DNA of 64,000 bases from Altererythrobacter sp. Root672. Its GTDB lineage: Bacteria > Pseudomonadota > Alphaproteobacteria > Sphingomonadales > Sphingomonadaceae. The DNA lies in NCBI RefSeq assembly GCF_001427865.1, contig NZ_LMHH01000002.1, forward strand, positions 62,001 to 126,000. The letters are read 5' to 3'. The translations under genes were made by a program, and so were the position numbers. The stretch's first letter is position 1. Each line of letters starts with the position of its first letter. Under the pieces are notes generated by a model. That model did no database searches and was not told the DNA's origin. It worked only from the letters and a program-made list of their open reading frames with translations. This document shows positions 25,056 through 35,773 of the stretch, one piece after another.

Positions 25056-28000
25056 ATGATCACACGCATCCTCGACGCCTCGATCCGCTTCCGCTGGGCG
25101 GTCGTGATCATAACCATGATCATCGCCGCCTATGGCGTGTTCCAGCTCCTCAAGCTGCCGATCGACGCCGTCCCCGACATCACCAACAAGCAAGTCCAGA
25201 TCAATACGGTTGCACCGAACCTGGGGCCGCTGGACATGGAGCGGCTGGTTACCTTTCCAGTCGAAACCGCCATGGCCGGAATTCCGGGGCTAGAGAGCTC
25301 TCGCTCGATCTCGCGCAACGGTTTCAGCCAAGTCACGGTCGTCTTCGAAGATCACACCGACCTCTACTTCGCCCGGCAACAAGTGGCCGAGCGGCTGAAC
25401 CAGGCGATGGGCACGCTGCCTGACGGCGTGGAGCCTGAGATGGGGCCAGTCTCGACCGGACTTGGTGAGGTTCTCATGTATGTCGTGGACTTCGCCCCGG
25501 CCGGCACCAAGGATAAACCGCTGGTTGCGGGCCGTCCCGGCTTCCAGCCTGACGGCACCTACATGACACCGTCCGGTGAAATCCTCAGAGATGATGTCGC
25601 CAAGCAAGGCTACCTTCGCTCGGTCCAGGATTGGGTGATTAGACCGCAGCTCCGGTCGGTATCCGGTGTCGCAGGCATCGACTCCATCGGCGGCTACGAG
25701 AAGCAGTTCGTCGTCCACCCCGACACTGCGCGGATGTCCAGCTACGGGATCTCATTCTCAGAGCTCGCGGAAGCCCTTGAGAGCGCCAACGTCTCCGTCG
25801 GCGCGAACTTCGTGGAACGAGGAGGTGAGGCGTTCCTCGTCCGTGCTGATGGGCGCATTCGAACGCTCGACGAGATCGAGCGAGCGACCGTTGCAACGCG
25901 AGGTGGTGTTCCGGTTCAGGTGCGTGATGTTGCAACCGTAACTGTTGGGGGCGATCTCCGCACCGGCACCGCTACCCAAGACGGTAAGGAAGTTGTCGTC
26001 GGCACGGTGCTGATGCTGGCTGATGGCAACAGCCGGATCGTTGCGGCGGCTTCAGCCGAGAGACTTGAAGAGGTGGCGAAGTCCTTGCCACCCGGCATCC
26101 AAGTCAATGCGGTGCTCGATCGGTCTCATCTGGTCGATGCCACAATCGGCACTGTCGAGGAGAACTTGTTGCTCGGCGCCTTGCTGGTGATCGGCGTCCT
26201 GTTCTGGCTGCTCGGGAATTTCCGGGCCGCGGTCATTGCTGCGCTCGTCATACCTATCTCATTCCTGATCATGGGCACCGGCATGAATCTCACCGGCACG
26301 TCAGGCAATCTGATGAGCCTTGGTGCGCTCGACTTCGGGCTCATTGTCGACGGCTCGATCATCATCATCGAGAACTGCTTGAGACGGCTGGCCCACCGGC
26401 AGCAGCAGGAGGGTCGCGTCCTTTCGCGTGATGAGCGACTGCACGAGGTGTTTGAAGCCTCCAAGGAGATGATACGGCCAACGCTCTTCGGCCAGGCCAT
26501 CATCTTCCTGGTCTTCATCCCCCTGCTCACCTTCACAGGCGTTGAGGGCAAGACCTTCTCGCCGATGGCCATAACTGTGCTCCTCGCCCTCGCTGGGGCG
26601 TTCCTGGCGTCGCTCACCTTCGTGCCAGCTATGGTCGCTCTGCTAATCCGTGGCGAGGTGGCCGAGAAGGACGTGAAGGCCGTCGCCTGGGTCAAGGAGC
26701 GTTACGAGCCGGTGCTCGGCCGCGTCATCGCTCGACCCTGGCCGTGGATTGGTGCGGGCGCCGGAACCTTCGCGGCAGCAGCGCTCGTATTCACCATGCT
26801 CGGCAGTGAGTTCCTGCCGGTGCTCGGTGAGGGCAATCTGGCGATGCAGGCCGTGCGCATCCCGTCGACCTCGCTGGCGCAGTCCACAAGGATGCAAGAG
26901 CAGGTCGAAAGGACCGTCGCCAAGTTGCCTGAGGTGGCGTTCGTCTTCTCCAAGACCGGCACCGCCGAAGTGGCCAGTGATCCGATGCCACCCAACGCCT
27001 CGGATACCTTCATCATCCTCAAGCCGAAGGACGAGTGGCCGGACGGCGTGAACACCAAGGACGAAGTGATCGAGCGCGTTGAGAAGGCGCTCGAACCACT
27101 GGTCGGCAACGCGGTCGAGATCAGCCAACCCATCCAGCTGCGCTTCAACGAGCTCATCGCCGGTGTTCGCGGAGACATCGCCGTGAAGGTCTATGGCGAT
27201 GACCTCGAAGCCATGGGACGGACAGCGAACGAGATCGCGGCGGTGCTCAACACCGTCCCCGGCGCCGCTGACGTTAAGGTCGAGCAGACCGAGGGCTTCC
27301 CCGTGTTGGACGTGCAGTTCGATCGCGATGCGATCGCTCGTTACGGCCTCAGCCTCAAGGATGTCAGCGATACCGTTGCGGCGGCAATGGGAGGCCGCGA
27401 AGCCGGCATCGTGTTCGAGGGTGACCGGCGGTATGACGTTGTCGTTCGCCTGGATGCCGCCACTCGCAATGATCTCGACGCCGTGGGAGCGTTGCCGGTG
27501 ATGCTACCCGGTGAGGACGCCCATCGCGGATCGGTCCCTCTGCGTGAACTTGCAAGGTTCAGCTTCTCTGAAGGTCTGAATCAGGTCAGCCGAGAGAACG
27601 GTCAGCGTCGGGTGGTCGTCCAGGCCAACGTCCGCGGCAACGATCTCGGATCGTTCGTGGCCGAAGCACAGGACAAGGTCGCGCGCGAAGTAACGTTGCC
27701 GCCAGGCAGCTTCATTGAGTGGGGCGGGCAGTTCGAGAACCTCCAGGCTGCCTCGGCACGGCTGTCGTTGGTTATCCCGCTGATCTTCGCTGCCATCTTC
27801 GGCCTCCTGTTCCTCGCCTTGCGCGGGATACGGCAGTCGCTGGCGGTCTACTCGGCCATTCCATTGGCATTGGCGGGCGGCGTGTTCGCACTGCTCCTCA
27901 CGGGGCATCCGTTCTCGGTATCGGCAGCAGTTGGTTTTATCGTGCTGTCCGGCGTTACTGTCCTCAACGGACTTGTGGTGATGACGAGCATCAACAATCG

Positions 28001-28310
28001 TCTCGATGCGGGCATGGCTGTCGATCAGGCCGTCAAGGAGGGCACGATGGAGCGCGTGAGGGCCGTGCTGATGACGGGTATTGTCCCCGCTGTCGGTTTC
28101 GTCCCCATGGCGCTCGCAACAGGCACTGGGGCTGAAGTCCAGAAGCCGCTGGCAGTCGTGGTGATCGGTGGCTTGATTACCTCGACCTTGCTGACCTTGT
28201 TCGTCCTTCCGGCAATCAGCCACCTGCTGCTGCGCGGCAGGCACAAGCACCACGTCGCCGGCGATTACAGTGACGTCGATGCTCTCGGTGCCGAGTTGCC
28301 GGTGAGTTGA
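25056..28310 (+). CDS. czcA: CzcA-type heavy-metal RND efflux pump
   Basis: This inner-membrane proton-driven pump of 1084 residues belongs to the heavy-metal RND subgroup. The fourth transmembrane segment carries ALDFGLIVDGSIIIIEN, with the two aspartates and the glutamate used for proton relay in CzcA-type pumps for divalent cations. The two large periplasmic loops and twelve membrane segments are present. The true start is the ATG at 25056, although the frame is open farther left within czcB. The C-terminal tail has HKHHVAGDYSD, another possible metal contact. Zn/Cd/Co specificity is likely but unproven. Confidence 0.93.
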   Translation: MITRILDASIRFRWAVVIITMIIAAYGVFQLLKLPIDAVPDITNKQVQINTVAPNLGPLDMERLVTFPVETAMAGIPGLESSRSISRNGFSQVTVVFEDHTDLYFARQQVAERLNQAMGTLPDGVEPEMGPVSTGLGEVLMYVVDFAPAGTKDKPLVAGRPGFQPDGTYMTPSGEILRDDVAKQGYLRSVQDWVIRPQLRSVSGVAGIDSIGGYEKQFVVHPDTARMSSYGISFSELAEALESANVSVGANFVERGGEAFLVRADGRIRTLDEIERATVATRGGVPVQVRDVATVTVGGDLRTGTATQDGKEVVVGTVLMLADGNSRIVAAASAERLEEVAKSLPPGIQVNAVLDRSHLVDATIGTVEENLLLGALLVIGVLFWLLGNFRAAVIAALVIPISFLIMGTGMNLTGTSGNLMSLGALDFGLIVDGSIIIIENCLRRLAHRQQQEGRVLSRDERLHEVFEASKEMIRPTLFGQAIIFLVFIPLLTFTGVEGKTFSPMAITVLLALAGAFLASLTFVPAMVALLIRGEVAEKDVKAVAWVKERYEPVLGRVIARPWPWIGAGAGTFAAAALVFTMLGSEFLPVLGEGNLAMQAVRIPSTSLAQSTRMQEQVERTVAKLPEVAFVFSKTGTAEVASDPMPPNASDTFIILKPKDEWPDGVNTKDEVIERVEKALEPLVGNAVEISQPIQLRFNELIAGVRGDIAVKVYGDDLEAMGRTANEIAAVLNTVPGAADVKVEQTEGFPVLDVQFDRDAIARYGLSLKDVSDTVAAAMGGREAGIVFEGDRRYDVVVRLDAATRNDLDAVGALPVMLPGEDAHRGSVPLRELARFSFSEGLNQVSRENGQRRVVVQANVRGNDLGSFVAEAQDKVAREVTLPPGSFIEWGGQFENLQAASARLSLVIPLIFAAIFGLLFLALRGIRQSLAVYSAIPLALAGGVFALLLTGHPFSVSAAVGFIVLSGVTVLNGLVVMTSINNRLDAGMAVDQAVKEGTMERVRAVLMTGIVPAVGFVPMALATGTGAEVQKPLAVVVIGGLITSTLLTLFVLPAISHLLLRGRHKHHVAGDYSDVDALGAELPVS

Positions 28311-28326
28311 GGATCGAGGCAATGCC

Positions 28327-28367
28327 GACGGCTTCGGCGTGGGATGTGCCGATCTGCCGAAGCCGTC
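28327..28367. terminator. Bidirectional terminator between czcA and cusF genes
   Basis: GACGGCTTCGGC and GCCGAAGCCGTC are perfect 12-base complements around a 17-base loop, lying between the convergent stop codons. Confidence 0.7.
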
Positions 28368-28378
28368 CCGAGGCACGG

Positions 28379-28753
28379 TTATTGCTTGGTGATTGCCGTT
28401 ACCTTGCCGCTCGATCCGGTGATTTCCACGTCGAACGCGACCTTGTCGCCGACCTGGACGTCGTCGAGTAGCGCCGGGTCGGCAGCGAATCCCATGGTCA
28501 TTGCCGGCCACTCCACTTCGGGGATAGCCGCATGGTCGAGTGTCACCGTGCCGGCGGTTGTGTCGATCGCAGTTATCGTGCCGGTGCTCTTCGCTTTGAC
28601 GATGGCCGGGGCAGCTTGTGTTTCGTCCATCCCGTCGATCGCACTGTTGGTCGCTGTGGCATCCGCTTCCGGCGCGGTCTGGGAGTCGTTACAGGCCGAG
28701 AGGACAAACAGAGTGGCGGCGAGGGGTATGCTACTCTTGAATAGGCTGTTCAT
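28379..28753 (-). CDS. cusF: CusF-like periplasmic copper-binding lipoprotein
   Basis: This small periplasmic metallochaperone hands Cu(I)/Ag(I) to the CusCBA pump. The mature part of the 124-residue protein has the CusF beta-barrel motifs [20 protein letters not shown], where the methionines, histidine and the tryptophan match the Cu(I)-tryptophan site, then [10 protein letters not shown]. The signal ends in LSAC, so it is a lipoprotein, unlike E. coli CusF. The ATG at 28753 has AAGGAG seven bases away. It overlaps the cusA 3' end by 23 bases. Confidence 0.9.
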   Translation of the reverse strand: MNSLFKSSIPLAATLFVLSACNDSQTAPEADATATNSAIDGMDETQAAPAIVKAKSTGTITAIDTTAGTVTLDHAAIPEVEWPAMTMGFAADPALLDDVQVGDKVAFDVEITGSSGKVTAITKQ

Positions 28754-31700
28754 GGCCATTCTCCTTAGTTGAGCTTGGGTTTTTGAGCGACGCTTCTCGC
28801 GGCCGGCGCATGAGCAGGTAGGCCGCGGGAATAACAAACATCGACAGTAGCGGTGCAGTCAGCATGCCACCGACCATTGGGGCAGCGATGCGGCTCATGA
28901 TCTCTGAACCAGCACCCGAACCGATTAGGATGGGCAGGAGGCCGGCTAGGATCACCGCCACAGTCATCGCCTTGGGACGGACACGTTGCAGCGCGCCCTC
29001 GCGCACTGCATCGGCCACGTCCGCGCCCGATGGATCGGCTCCATGCCTAGCCAGCGCCGCCTTGAGGTAGATGAGCATGACCACGCCGAACTGTGCGGCG
29101 ATCCCGGCCAGCGCAATGAAACCGACGCCGGTCGCGACTGACTGGTTGTAGCCGAGCAGGTAGAGCGTCCAGAAACCGCCGGTCAGCGCGAACGGCAAGG
29201 TGCCCATGATCAGTGCTGCCTCGTCAAGGCGACGGAATATCAGGTAGAGCAGCACGAAGATTATCGCGAGCGTGGCGGGAACGACGAGCATAAGCCGCTG
29301 CAAAGCGCGTTCCAGATATTCGAACTGCCCCGAGTAGGTGATGCTCACGCCGGGGCTCAGGCGAACCTGCCGGTTCACCACTTCCTGCAAGTCGCTCACC
29401 ACAGATGTCAGATCCCGGCCCCGGACGTCGACGTAGACCCAGGTCGATGGCCTGCCATTTTCGGTTTTTAGCATCGGCGGCCCGGTCGCCGGCTCGATTG
29501 TTGCGACGGTGCCGAGCGTGATCTGGGCGCCCGACGCGGTGACTATCGGTAACGCGCGCAGCTCTTCCAGGCTGTCACGGATTTCACGGGGATAGCGGAC
29601 GTTGATCGGATAGCGCGCCAGACCATCGACGACCTGCGAGATGTTCTCGCCCCCGATGGCTCCAGCGACGATCGACTGCACATCCGCGATGTTGAGGCCG
29701 TAGCGCGCCGCTGCGGCGCGATCGATGTCGACGTCGATGTAGCGCCCGCCCGTCAACCGTTCGGCAAGCGCCGAGCTGACGCCGGGCACCCGCTTCGCGA
29801 CATCCTCAACGTCGCGGGCGATGCGGTCGATTTCAGCGAGGTTGCTGCCGCTTACCTTCACCCCAATCGGACTCTTGATGCCCGTCGCGAGCATGTCGAT
29901 GCGGTTACGGATGGGCGGAACCCACACGTTGGCCAGACCTGGGACCTGCACTGTCCGGTCCAGGGCCTCGATCAGCTTTTCCGGTGTCATTCCCGGCCGC
30001 CACTGGTCTCGCGGTTTGAAGCGGATGCTGGTCTCGAACATCTCCAGCGGCGCTGGGTCGGTGGCCGTCTCGGCGCGGCCGGCCTTGCCGAATACGCTCT
30101 GCACTTCGGGCACCGTCTTGATCATCCGATCGGTTTGCTGGAGCAGCTCCGATGCCTTCTGGGCGGACAGGCCGGGCAATGCCGACGGCATGTAGAGTAG
30201 GTCGCCTTCGTCCATTGCAGGGAGGAACTCGCCGCCTATACGGGCGAGCGGCCAGGCGGTGGTCAGGAAGATCAGTCCGGCGATCGCCAGCGTCTGCTTC
30301 GGCCGCGTGAGCACCCAATCGATCGCAGGACGATAAGCGCGCGTGAGCGCGCGGTTGATCGGGTTGCTTTGTTCGGAAGGGATGCGTCCGCGGATCAGCC
30401 ATCCCATCAGCAATGGCACCAAAGTCACCGAAAGCAGTGCCGCGGCGGCCATGGCATAGGTCTTTGTGAAGGCGAGCGGCGCGAACAGTCTGCCTTCCTG
30501 CGCTTCGAGCGTGAACACCGGCACGAACGACAGGGTGATAATCAGCAAGCTAAAGAACAGCGCGGGACCGACCTCGACCGCAGCGGCAGTAATTACGCGC
30601 CAGCGCTCTGTGCCGGCCAGCTCCCCTTCGGGATGATCGGCGTTCCACTCCTCGATGTGCTTGTGAGCGTTCTCGATCATCACGATCGCCGCATCGACCA
30701 TCGCGCCGATGGCGATCGCGATGCCCCCCAACGACATGATGTTTGCGTTGACCCCCTGGAATCGCATGATGACGAACGCGGCAAGGACCCCGAGCGGCAG
30801 TGTTACGACGGCGACCAATGCCGACCGGGCGTGCCACAGGAACAATCCGCAGACGATCGCGACGACGATGAACTCCTCCAGCAGCCTGCCGGTCAGGTTC
30901 TTGACTGCATCGTCGATGAGCAGCGATCGATCGTAGGTTGGAACGATAGCCACGCCTGGAGGCAGGCTCTTTTTCAACCCTTCGATCTTCTGCCGCACAG
31001 CCTCGATAGTGACTCGGGCGTCCGCGCCGGATCGCAGAATAACGACACTCCCGACAACCTCGCCGTCTCCATCGAGATCGGCGATGCCTCGGCGCATTTC
31101 CGGCCCGAGCTGGACGGTCGCCACGTCTCCTAGCGTAACGGGGACGCCCCCGGCGGTGCGCAGGCTGATCGAGCGGAAGTCGTCGAGCTCGCGCAGGTAG
31201 CCGGCCGCGCGGACCATGTATTCGGCCTCGGCCATCTCGACGACTGAGCCGCCGGTTTCCTGGTTGCCGCGCCGGATGGCCTCGACGACTTCGTCATGCG
31301 TCACGCCAAAGGCGGCGAGGCGCACCGGATCGATGACGACTTGGTATTGCCTGACCATGCCGCCGATGCTGGCGACCTCGGCTACACCCGGCAGGCTCTT
31401 GAGCTCGTAGCGCAGAAACCAGTCCTGGAGCGACCGTAGCTGCGCGAGATCGTTGCGTCCTGTCCGGTCCACGAGCGCATATTCGTAGACCCAACCGACA
31501 CCCGTTGCGTCTGGACCAATGGCGGTGCGCGCGGCCTCCGGCAATCGCCCCTGCGCCTGGTTCAGGTATTCGAGCACACGCGATCGCGCCCAATAGAGGT
31601 CGGTGCCGTCCTCGAAGATCACGTAGACGAAGCTGTCGCCGAAGAACGAATACCCGCGGACGGTCTTCGCGCCCGGCACCGAGAGCATCGTGGTCGCGAG

Positions 31701-31904
31701 CGGGTAGGTGACCTGGTTCTCGACGATCTGCGGCGCCTGGCCCGGATAGGTCGTCCTGATGATGACCTGGGTGTCAGAGAGATCGGGCAGCGCATCGATC
31801 GGAGTAGTCCGCACCGCCCACAATCCACCCACGACCAGGGCTACCACGGCGAACAGGATGGCGAGCGGGCTGGCGACCGACCATCGGATCAGCCTCTCGA
31901 TCAC
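28731..31904 (-). CDS. cusA: CusA-type Cu(I)/Ag(I) RND efflux pump
   Basis: This inner-membrane pump of 1057 residues drives copper/silver export. The three methionine clusters known from E. coli CusA are present in context: [20 protein letters not shown] and [15 protein letters not shown]. The fourth membrane segment is [17 protein letters not shown], the monovalent-metal type, unlike the DFG form of the czcA-type pump nearby. It overlaps cusB by 4 bases and is the third gene of the leftward cusC-B-A-F operon. Confidence 0.96.
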   Translation of the reverse strand: MIERLIRWSVASPLAILFAVVALVVGGLWAVRTTPIDALPDLSDTQVIIRTTYPGQAPQIVENQVTYPLATTMLSVPGAKTVRGYSFFGDSFVYVIFEDGTDLYWARSRVLEYLNQAQGRLPEAARTAIGPDATGVGWVYEYALVDRTGRNDLAQLRSLQDWFLRYELKSLPGVAEVASIGGMVRQYQVVIDPVRLAAFGVTHDEVVEAIRRGNQETGGSVVEMAEAEYMVRAAGYLRELDDFRSISLRTAGGVPVTLGDVATVQLGPEMRRGIADLDGDGEVVGSVVILRSGADARVTIEAVRQKIEGLKKSLPPGVAIVPTYDRSLLIDDAVKNLTGRLLEEFIVVAIVCGLFLWHARSALVAVVTLPLGVLAAFVIMRFQGVNANIMSLGGIAIAIGAMVDAAIVMIENAHKHIEEWNADHPEGELAGTERWRVITAAAVEVGPALFFSLLIITLSFVPVFTLEAQEGRLFAPLAFTKTYAMAAAALLSVTLVPLLMGWLIRGRIPSEQSNPINRALTRAYRPAIDWVLTRPKQTLAIAGLIFLTTAWPLARIGGEFLPAMDEGDLLYMPSALPGLSAQKASELLQQTDRMIKTVPEVQSVFGKAGRAETATDPAPLEMFETSIRFKPRDQWRPGMTPEKLIEALDRTVQVPGLANVWVPPIRNRIDMLATGIKSPIGVKVSGSNLAEIDRIARDVEDVAKRVPGVSSALAERLTGGRYIDVDIDRAAAARYGLNIADVQSIVAGAIGGENISQVVDGLARYPINVRYPREIRDSLEELRALPIVTASGAQITLGTVATIEPATGPPMLKTENGRPSTWVYVDVRGRDLTSVVSDLQEVVNRQVRLSPGVSITYSGQFEYLERALQRLMLVVPATLAIIFVLLYLIFRRLDEAALIMGTLPFALTGGFWTLYLLGYNQSVATGVGFIALAGIAAQFGVVMLIYLKAALARHGADPSGADVADAVREGALQRVRPKAMTVAVILAGLLPILIGSGAGSEIMSRIAAPMVGGMLTAPLLSMFVIPAAYLLMRRPREASLKNPSSTKENGHEQPIQE

Positions 31905-33133
31905 CGCTTAGCCCCCGCTGCCGCATCGATCGGCCTTGCCTGAACGCCGGAGAGGCTCGCCTCGGAGTCGATCAGGAACTGGCCGGAAGTGATGACCCGC
32001 TCTCCCGCGGCAAGGCCGGCGATGATCTCGGTCTGTCCGCCCGCCTCTCGGCCCAGCTGGACTTCGGCCGGCTGGTATCGGCCGCCATTGAGCGCCAGCA
32101 TCACCAGTGCGCGGCGTCCGGTGCGGATGACCGCCTCGGTCGGCACGAGCAGCGCGCTGCGGCCATCTCCCGTGAAGCCTACGGTCGCGAACATGCCCGG
32201 TCGCAGCCTTCCACCGCGGTTGGGCAGCTCGATCCGCACGGTCAGCGTGCGGCTGGCTTCTTGCACCGAGGGCAGAATGGCGGTCACCCGGCCAGCAAAG
32301 CTCTCGCCGGGGAACGCGGTAAGCGATGCCGTGGCCCCCTGGCCAACCCGCACCAGCCCGGCAGCAGATTCTGGCACGGCTGCGTCGAGCCACACGGTGC
32401 CGAGGCCGTTGATCTCGGCGAGCGTCTGCCCTTGGCCAACGGTCATCCCGCTGCGCACTCCGAGGCTCTTGATCGTCCCGCCGGCCGGCGTGCTCACGGT
32501 CACGACGTTCTGCACCCGTCCGGCGCGCTCCACCGAGGCGACGACGCCTTGCGGCATCCCGAGCAGCGCAAGTCGCTGGCGCGCAGCCCGGATCAGAGGT
32601 TCGTCGCCGGTTTTGCGGACCGCCAGGAACTCGGTCTGCGCACCGGCCCATTCCGGCACGAGGATGTCCGCCAGCGGCGCGCCCGCTTCGATGACGTCGC
32701 TCGGCGCGTGGCCGTAGACCCGTTGCACGAATCCCGCGGCTCGTGCCTGGACGATCGACACGTCGCGCTCGTTGAACGCGATTGTGCCGCTTGCGATGAC
32801 GGAGGCGTCGAGCTTGCCCACCTGAGCGACCTCGGTGCGCAGGCCGAGGTTCTGCGTGCGCGAGGGGTCGATGGCCACGCCGCCACCGGCATCCGCTTCG
32901 TCGGCGAACCTGGGGACGAGTTGCATCTCCATGAAGGGCGACTTGCCCGGCTTGTCGAAATGCTGGCTTGGGACCATCGGGTCATACCAGTAGAGCACCT
33001 CACGGCCGTCTACGGCGGTGCCCGGCGGCGCCTCGCCGCCTTCCATTCCGAGGACGTAGCCAACGCCGCCGCCGGCCAGGGCAAGCGCGACGGCGGCCAC
33101 GGCGAGCCCGGCCCTTCGATCGAGCGCGATCAT
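31901..33133 (-). CDS. cusB: CusB-type periplasmic adaptor
   Basis: This is a 410-residue membrane fusion protein with an N-terminal anchor, then a heavy-metal-binding segment ([20 protein letters not shown] followed by MEMQLVPRF) that gives methionine ligands, then lipoyl, hairpin and barrel domains. It links CusA to CusC and, by analogy with E. coli, takes copper from CusF. It overlaps both neighbours by ATGA. Confidence 0.94.
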   Translation of the reverse strand: MIALDRRAGLAVAAVALALAGGGVGYVLGMEGGEAPPGTAVDGREVLYWYDPMVPSQHFDKPGKSPFMEMQLVPRFADEADAGGGVAIDPSRTQNLGLRTEVAQVGKLDASVIASGTIAFNERDVSIVQARAAGFVQRVYGHAPSDVIEAGAPLADILVPEWAGAQTEFLAVRKTGDEPLIRAARQRLALLGMPQGVVASVERAGRVQNVVTVSTPAGGTIKSLGVRSGMTVGQGQTLAEINGLGTVWLDAAVPESAAGLVRVGQGATASLTAFPGESFAGRVTAILPSVQEASRTLTVRIELPNRGGRLRPGMFATVGFTGDGRSALLVPTEAVIRTGRRALVMLALNGGRYQPAEVQLGREAGGQTEIIAGLAAGERVITSGQFLIDSEASLSGVQARPIDAAAGAKR

Positions 33134-34365
33134 TCGGAGCCTCCGTAAGCTAGGACCAGGCGTGCGGCGTCTTTCGCAACGGCGATCTCCCGGTCGAGCA
33201 GAAGGAGCTCGGTCTCGGCAAGCTCGGTCCGCGCGGCGATCACGTCGGCAAGGCTCGCGCGCCCGGCAGCATAGCTGGCGGTGTCCAGATCGGATTGCTG
33301 ACGCGCGAGGGGTAGCAGCGTGGTCCGTGCGCGTTCCAGCTGATCGTGATGCATCGCATGATCGGCGAGGGCCGCGTCCAGCTCAGCGTGCAGCTCGCGT
33401 CGTGCGTCCTCCCTCCTGGCCTGGGCCGCCCCTGCTTCGGCGACGCGCGCCGTAATGAGGGGGTCCTGCCGCCGTTCGGCGAACAGGGGCAGGCTCACCG
33501 TGACGCCAGCGCTGATCATGTCACCGTAGCCGGGATCGCGATGCTGATAGGCCACATCTGCCATGAGGTCGGGGCGCTTCTCGGCCCGCGCCAGCTCGAC
33601 GTCAGCCTCGGCCTGCCTCGCCTGCGCTATAGCAACGCCCAGTTGGGGATGCCGATCTATAGCATCGGCCAGCCGCTCGGGATCGATCTCGAACATGGGC
33701 ATGGGACCGCTCGCTTCGGGGTCGTGATTGCCGGTCCACCGCGCAAGCGCTGCCGCGGCGCGTCCGCGCTGCGCTTCCAGTTCGGCCCGTTCGTCTTGCA
33801 AGGAGGCAACCGCCTTGCGCACTTCCAGCGACTGCGCTGGCCTCACGCTCCCGGAACCGACGCCGGCGGTGGAGCTGCCCTCGTAGGCCGAGATCCGCGC
33901 GACAGCGTCATCGAGCGCTGCGAGCCGCCGCTCTGCGTAGGCGAGGTCGAGCCAGGCCAGCGCGGCCTCGATCCGAACCTGTCGCTCGGTCAACGCGAGC
34001 GATGCGCGTGCAGCACCGATGTCGGCCTGCGCGCGAGCAACGCGCGCTCGGCGCTTGGCGCTGCTCGGTATCTCCTGGCTTGCGCTGACGGTGACCATCG
34101 TCATCTCGTCCTGCGACAGGCTGAATGCCGGTGGCCCGGAAATGGGAAAGTTCTCTACTGCAACGCCCAGCCTTGGGTCCGGCAGCGATGCGGCTGGGAT
34201 CGACGCGGACTGCTGTGCTTCGACGAGGAGCGTGTCCGCTTGCACCTGAGGCGCGTTGGCCGAAGCAGCTGACAAGGCGTCGTCGAATGTTATGGGCTCT
34301 CCCGCCGCGGCGTGCGGCGCGAGGAACAGCACTGCCGCACAGGCAGCGAAAGGCAGAATCTTCAT
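33130..34365 (-). CDS. cusC: CusC-type outer-membrane efflux protein
   Basis: This TolC-family protein of 411 residues has a signal peptide (FAACAAVLFLAPHAAAGEP) and two repeats (DPRLGVAVENFPISG; DMISAGVTVSLPLFAERRQD). It is the outer-membrane channel of the adjacent CusBA system. It overlaps cusB by 4 bases. A 68-base gap separates it from the small exported protein gene upstream, which probably shares its transcript. Confidence 0.92.
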   Translation of the reverse strand: MKILPFAACAAVLFLAPHAAAGEPITFDDALSAASANAPQVQADTLLVEAQQSASIPAASLPDPRLGVAVENFPISGPPAFSLSQDEMTMVTVSASQEIPSSAKRRARVARAQADIGAARASLALTERQVRIEAALAWLDLAYAERRLAALDDAVARISAYEGSSTAGVGSGSVRPAQSLEVRKAVASLQDERAELEAQRGRAAAALARWTGNHDPEASGPMPMFEIDPERLADAIDRHPQLGVAIAQARQAEADVELARAEKRPDLMADVAYQHRDPGYGDMISAGVTVSLPLFAERRQDPLITARVAEAGAAQARREDARRELHAELDAALADHAMHHDQLERARTTLLPLARQQSDLDTASYAAGRASLADVIAARTELAETELLLLDREIAVAKDAARLVLAYGGSE

Positions 34366-34433
34366 GTCGAGAAGCTTTCGACCGAAAGGTTGATACGCAA
34401 AGCGCCGGGGCCGAGGCCCAGCGCTCGATCAGT

Positions 34434-34775
34434 TCAGTCGAAAGTAGTCGGAGGATCTGTTTCCGGTGGGTAGCTGGTGCCCTGCAAGGCCACGACGGCG
34501 GACCAATACTCCGGTGTCGTCATGGATGGTTCGCCGACCGATGCGTCGCCGGCTTCGGGTATCATGTTCACCGACAGGCACCCCATGGCGAGCATGCACT
34601 TGAACGAGCCGTCGCAAGGCGAGGACTTCTTGTCCTCGTGCTCCGCCATCATCTTTATGCAGTCTTCCGTCATCGCAGCGACTGCCTCGTGAACCGAGGG
34701 CTGCGTCGCGGCAATCGCCGTGCCTTCTGCCGCCAGGCCCAGTAGGGCAGCGAAAATTAGACAGAGCTTGAGCAT
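34434..34775 (-). CDS. Small exported protein heading the cus-type operon
   Basis: This is a 113-residue product with a signal peptide (LKLCLIFAALLGLAAEGTAIA) and a mature part carrying three cysteines and several methionines and histidines (EDCIKMMAEHEDKKSSPCDG; FKCMLAMGCLSVNM), suggesting metal binding or disulfides. The ATG at 34775 is chosen because a good sigma-70-type promoter ends about 20 bases before it. Similar leader genes precede many RND copper operons. No function is established. Confidence 0.65.
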   Translation of the reverse strand: MLKLCLIFAALLGLAAEGTAIAATQPSVHEAVAAMTEDCIKMMAEHEDKKSSPCDGSFKCMLAMGCLSVNMIPEAGDASVGEPSMTTPEYWSAVVALQGTSYPPETDPPTTFD

Positions 34776-34793
34776 GCGGACCGTCACGAGGCG

Positions 34794-34822
34794 AGCATAG
34801 GGGCGGGAGCCACCCCAGGCAA
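34794..34822 (-). promoter_or_regulatory. Sigma-70-type promoter of the cus-type operon
   Basis: On the minus strand TTGCCT and TATGCT are separated by 17 bases, and the spacer holds a GGGG...CCCC dyad that could be an operator. Transcription would begin about 12 bases before the ATG at 34775. Confidence 0.55.
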
Positions 34823-34930
34823 GATCAACGTCCCCCGCTGTCGCTTGCCATAACCGCCCCCAGAGCGGATGCGCTTGCAAGTTAGCAACGAAGGAAAGCG
34901 AGGCTTATTTCGGCATCTTTCGAAACGTCA

Positions 34931-34959
34931 TTGACACCATCCGATAAGGCCGCGATCAT
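34931..34959 (+). promoter_or_regulatory. Candidate promoter of the ars operon
   Basis: A consensus -35 TTGACA is followed after 17 bases by a weak -10 GATCAT. A loose dyad (TTCAACACGAGTCGAA) just downstream is a possible ArsR operator. Confidence 0.4.
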
Positions 34960-34988
34960 TTCAACACGAGTCGAATTGAGGTGGCAAC

Positions 34989-35330
34989 ATGGAAGCAACA
35001 TCGGTGATCGGCGCGCTCGGCGCGCTCGCCCAGGAGCACCGCCTGGCCTTGTTCCGCCAACTCGTGCAGGCAGGCGACAAAGGTATGGCTGCGGGCTCTA
35101 TAGCCGAAGCGCTGTGCATCCCCAACAGTTCGCTCTCGTTCCATCTGGCGCAACTCCGTAGCGCAGGGCTGATACTGCAAGAGCGGCAGCACCGCTCTCT
35201 GATCTACCGGGCCAACTATCCGGCGATGAACGCGCTGCTCGCCTACCTCACCGAGAACTGCTGTGCCGGTGCGGCCTGTGGGGCAGACGTCGAGTGCGAA
35301 CCACAAGCTCAGGAAAGGAAGTCCGCGTGA
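34989..35330 (+). CDS. arsR: ArsR-family arsenic-responsive repressor
   Basis: This winged-helix repressor releases the ars operon when arsenite or an organoarsenical binds. The 113 residues include the ArsR recognition region (GSIAEALCIPNSSLSFHLAQ). The classical ELCVCDL metal box is absent. Instead a C-terminal cluster NCCAGAACGADVEC resembles the site of ArsR proteins that bind As(III) with C-terminal cysteines. It is first in an operon whose four genes overlap. Confidence 0.92.
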   Translation: MEATSVIGALGALAQEHRLALFRQLVQAGDKGMAAGSIAEALCIPNSSLSFHLAQLRSAGLILQERQHRSLIYRANYPAMNALLAYLTENCCAGAACGADVECEPQAQERKSA

Positions 35331-35773
35331 AGCGTCTGCATGTCCACGTAGGGGTGAATGATCTCGCCCAATCGATTCAGTTCTACTCGACGCTCTTCGC
35401 TGCCGAGCCTGCTGTCCTCAAGGACGACTACGCCAAGTGGATGCTTGACGACCCGCGGGTCAACTTCGCCATCTCGTCGGGCAACCACGCTCGCAAGGGC
35501 ATCGAGCATCTCGGTATCCAGGCCGAAGACACCAACGAACTGGCGGAGGTCTACGGCCGGCTGAAGGCTGCCGATCGCCCTGTTCTCGACGAGGGCAAGA
35601 CCACCTGCTGCTATGCCAAGTCTGAAAAAAGTTGGATCGCCGATCCCGACGGTATCGTGTGGGAAGCCTTCTTCACGGACGGTGATGCGACGGTCTATGG
35701 TGATAGTCCGGCGCTGGACACTCTGGCAGCCGAAGAGCCGGCCAGGTGTTGCGCACCCTCGGGTGTCGCGTGA
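35327..35773 (+). CDS. arsI: ArsI/CadI-family organoarsenical C-As lyase
   Basis: This non-heme iron dioxygenase of the glyoxalase (VOC) fold cleaves the carbon-arsenic bond of trivalent methyl- or aryl-arsenicals. The 148-residue product opens with HVHVGVNDLAQSIQFYSTLF and has the arsenic-binding vicinal cysteine pair in GKTTCCYAKSEKSW, the hallmark of ArsI, followed by IADPDGIVWEAF with the metal-binding glutamate. It starts at a GTG that overlaps the arsR stop (GTGA). Confidence 0.9.
   Translation: MKRLHVHVGVNDLAQSIQFYSTLFAAEPAVLKDDYAKWMLDDPRVNFAISSGNHARKGIEHLGIQAEDTNELAEVYGRLKAADRPVLDEGKTTCCYAKSEKSWIADPDGIVWEAFFTDGDATVYGDSPALDTLAAEEPARCCAPSGVA

Noticed and set aside
34366-34433. A fourth copy of the ECF promoter (TTGCGTAT) upstream of the cusC-type gene
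   Set aside because: The -10-like part is there but no AGGG element stands 11 bases upstream (the position reads GCCTCG), and a sigma-70-type promoter is present farther up.
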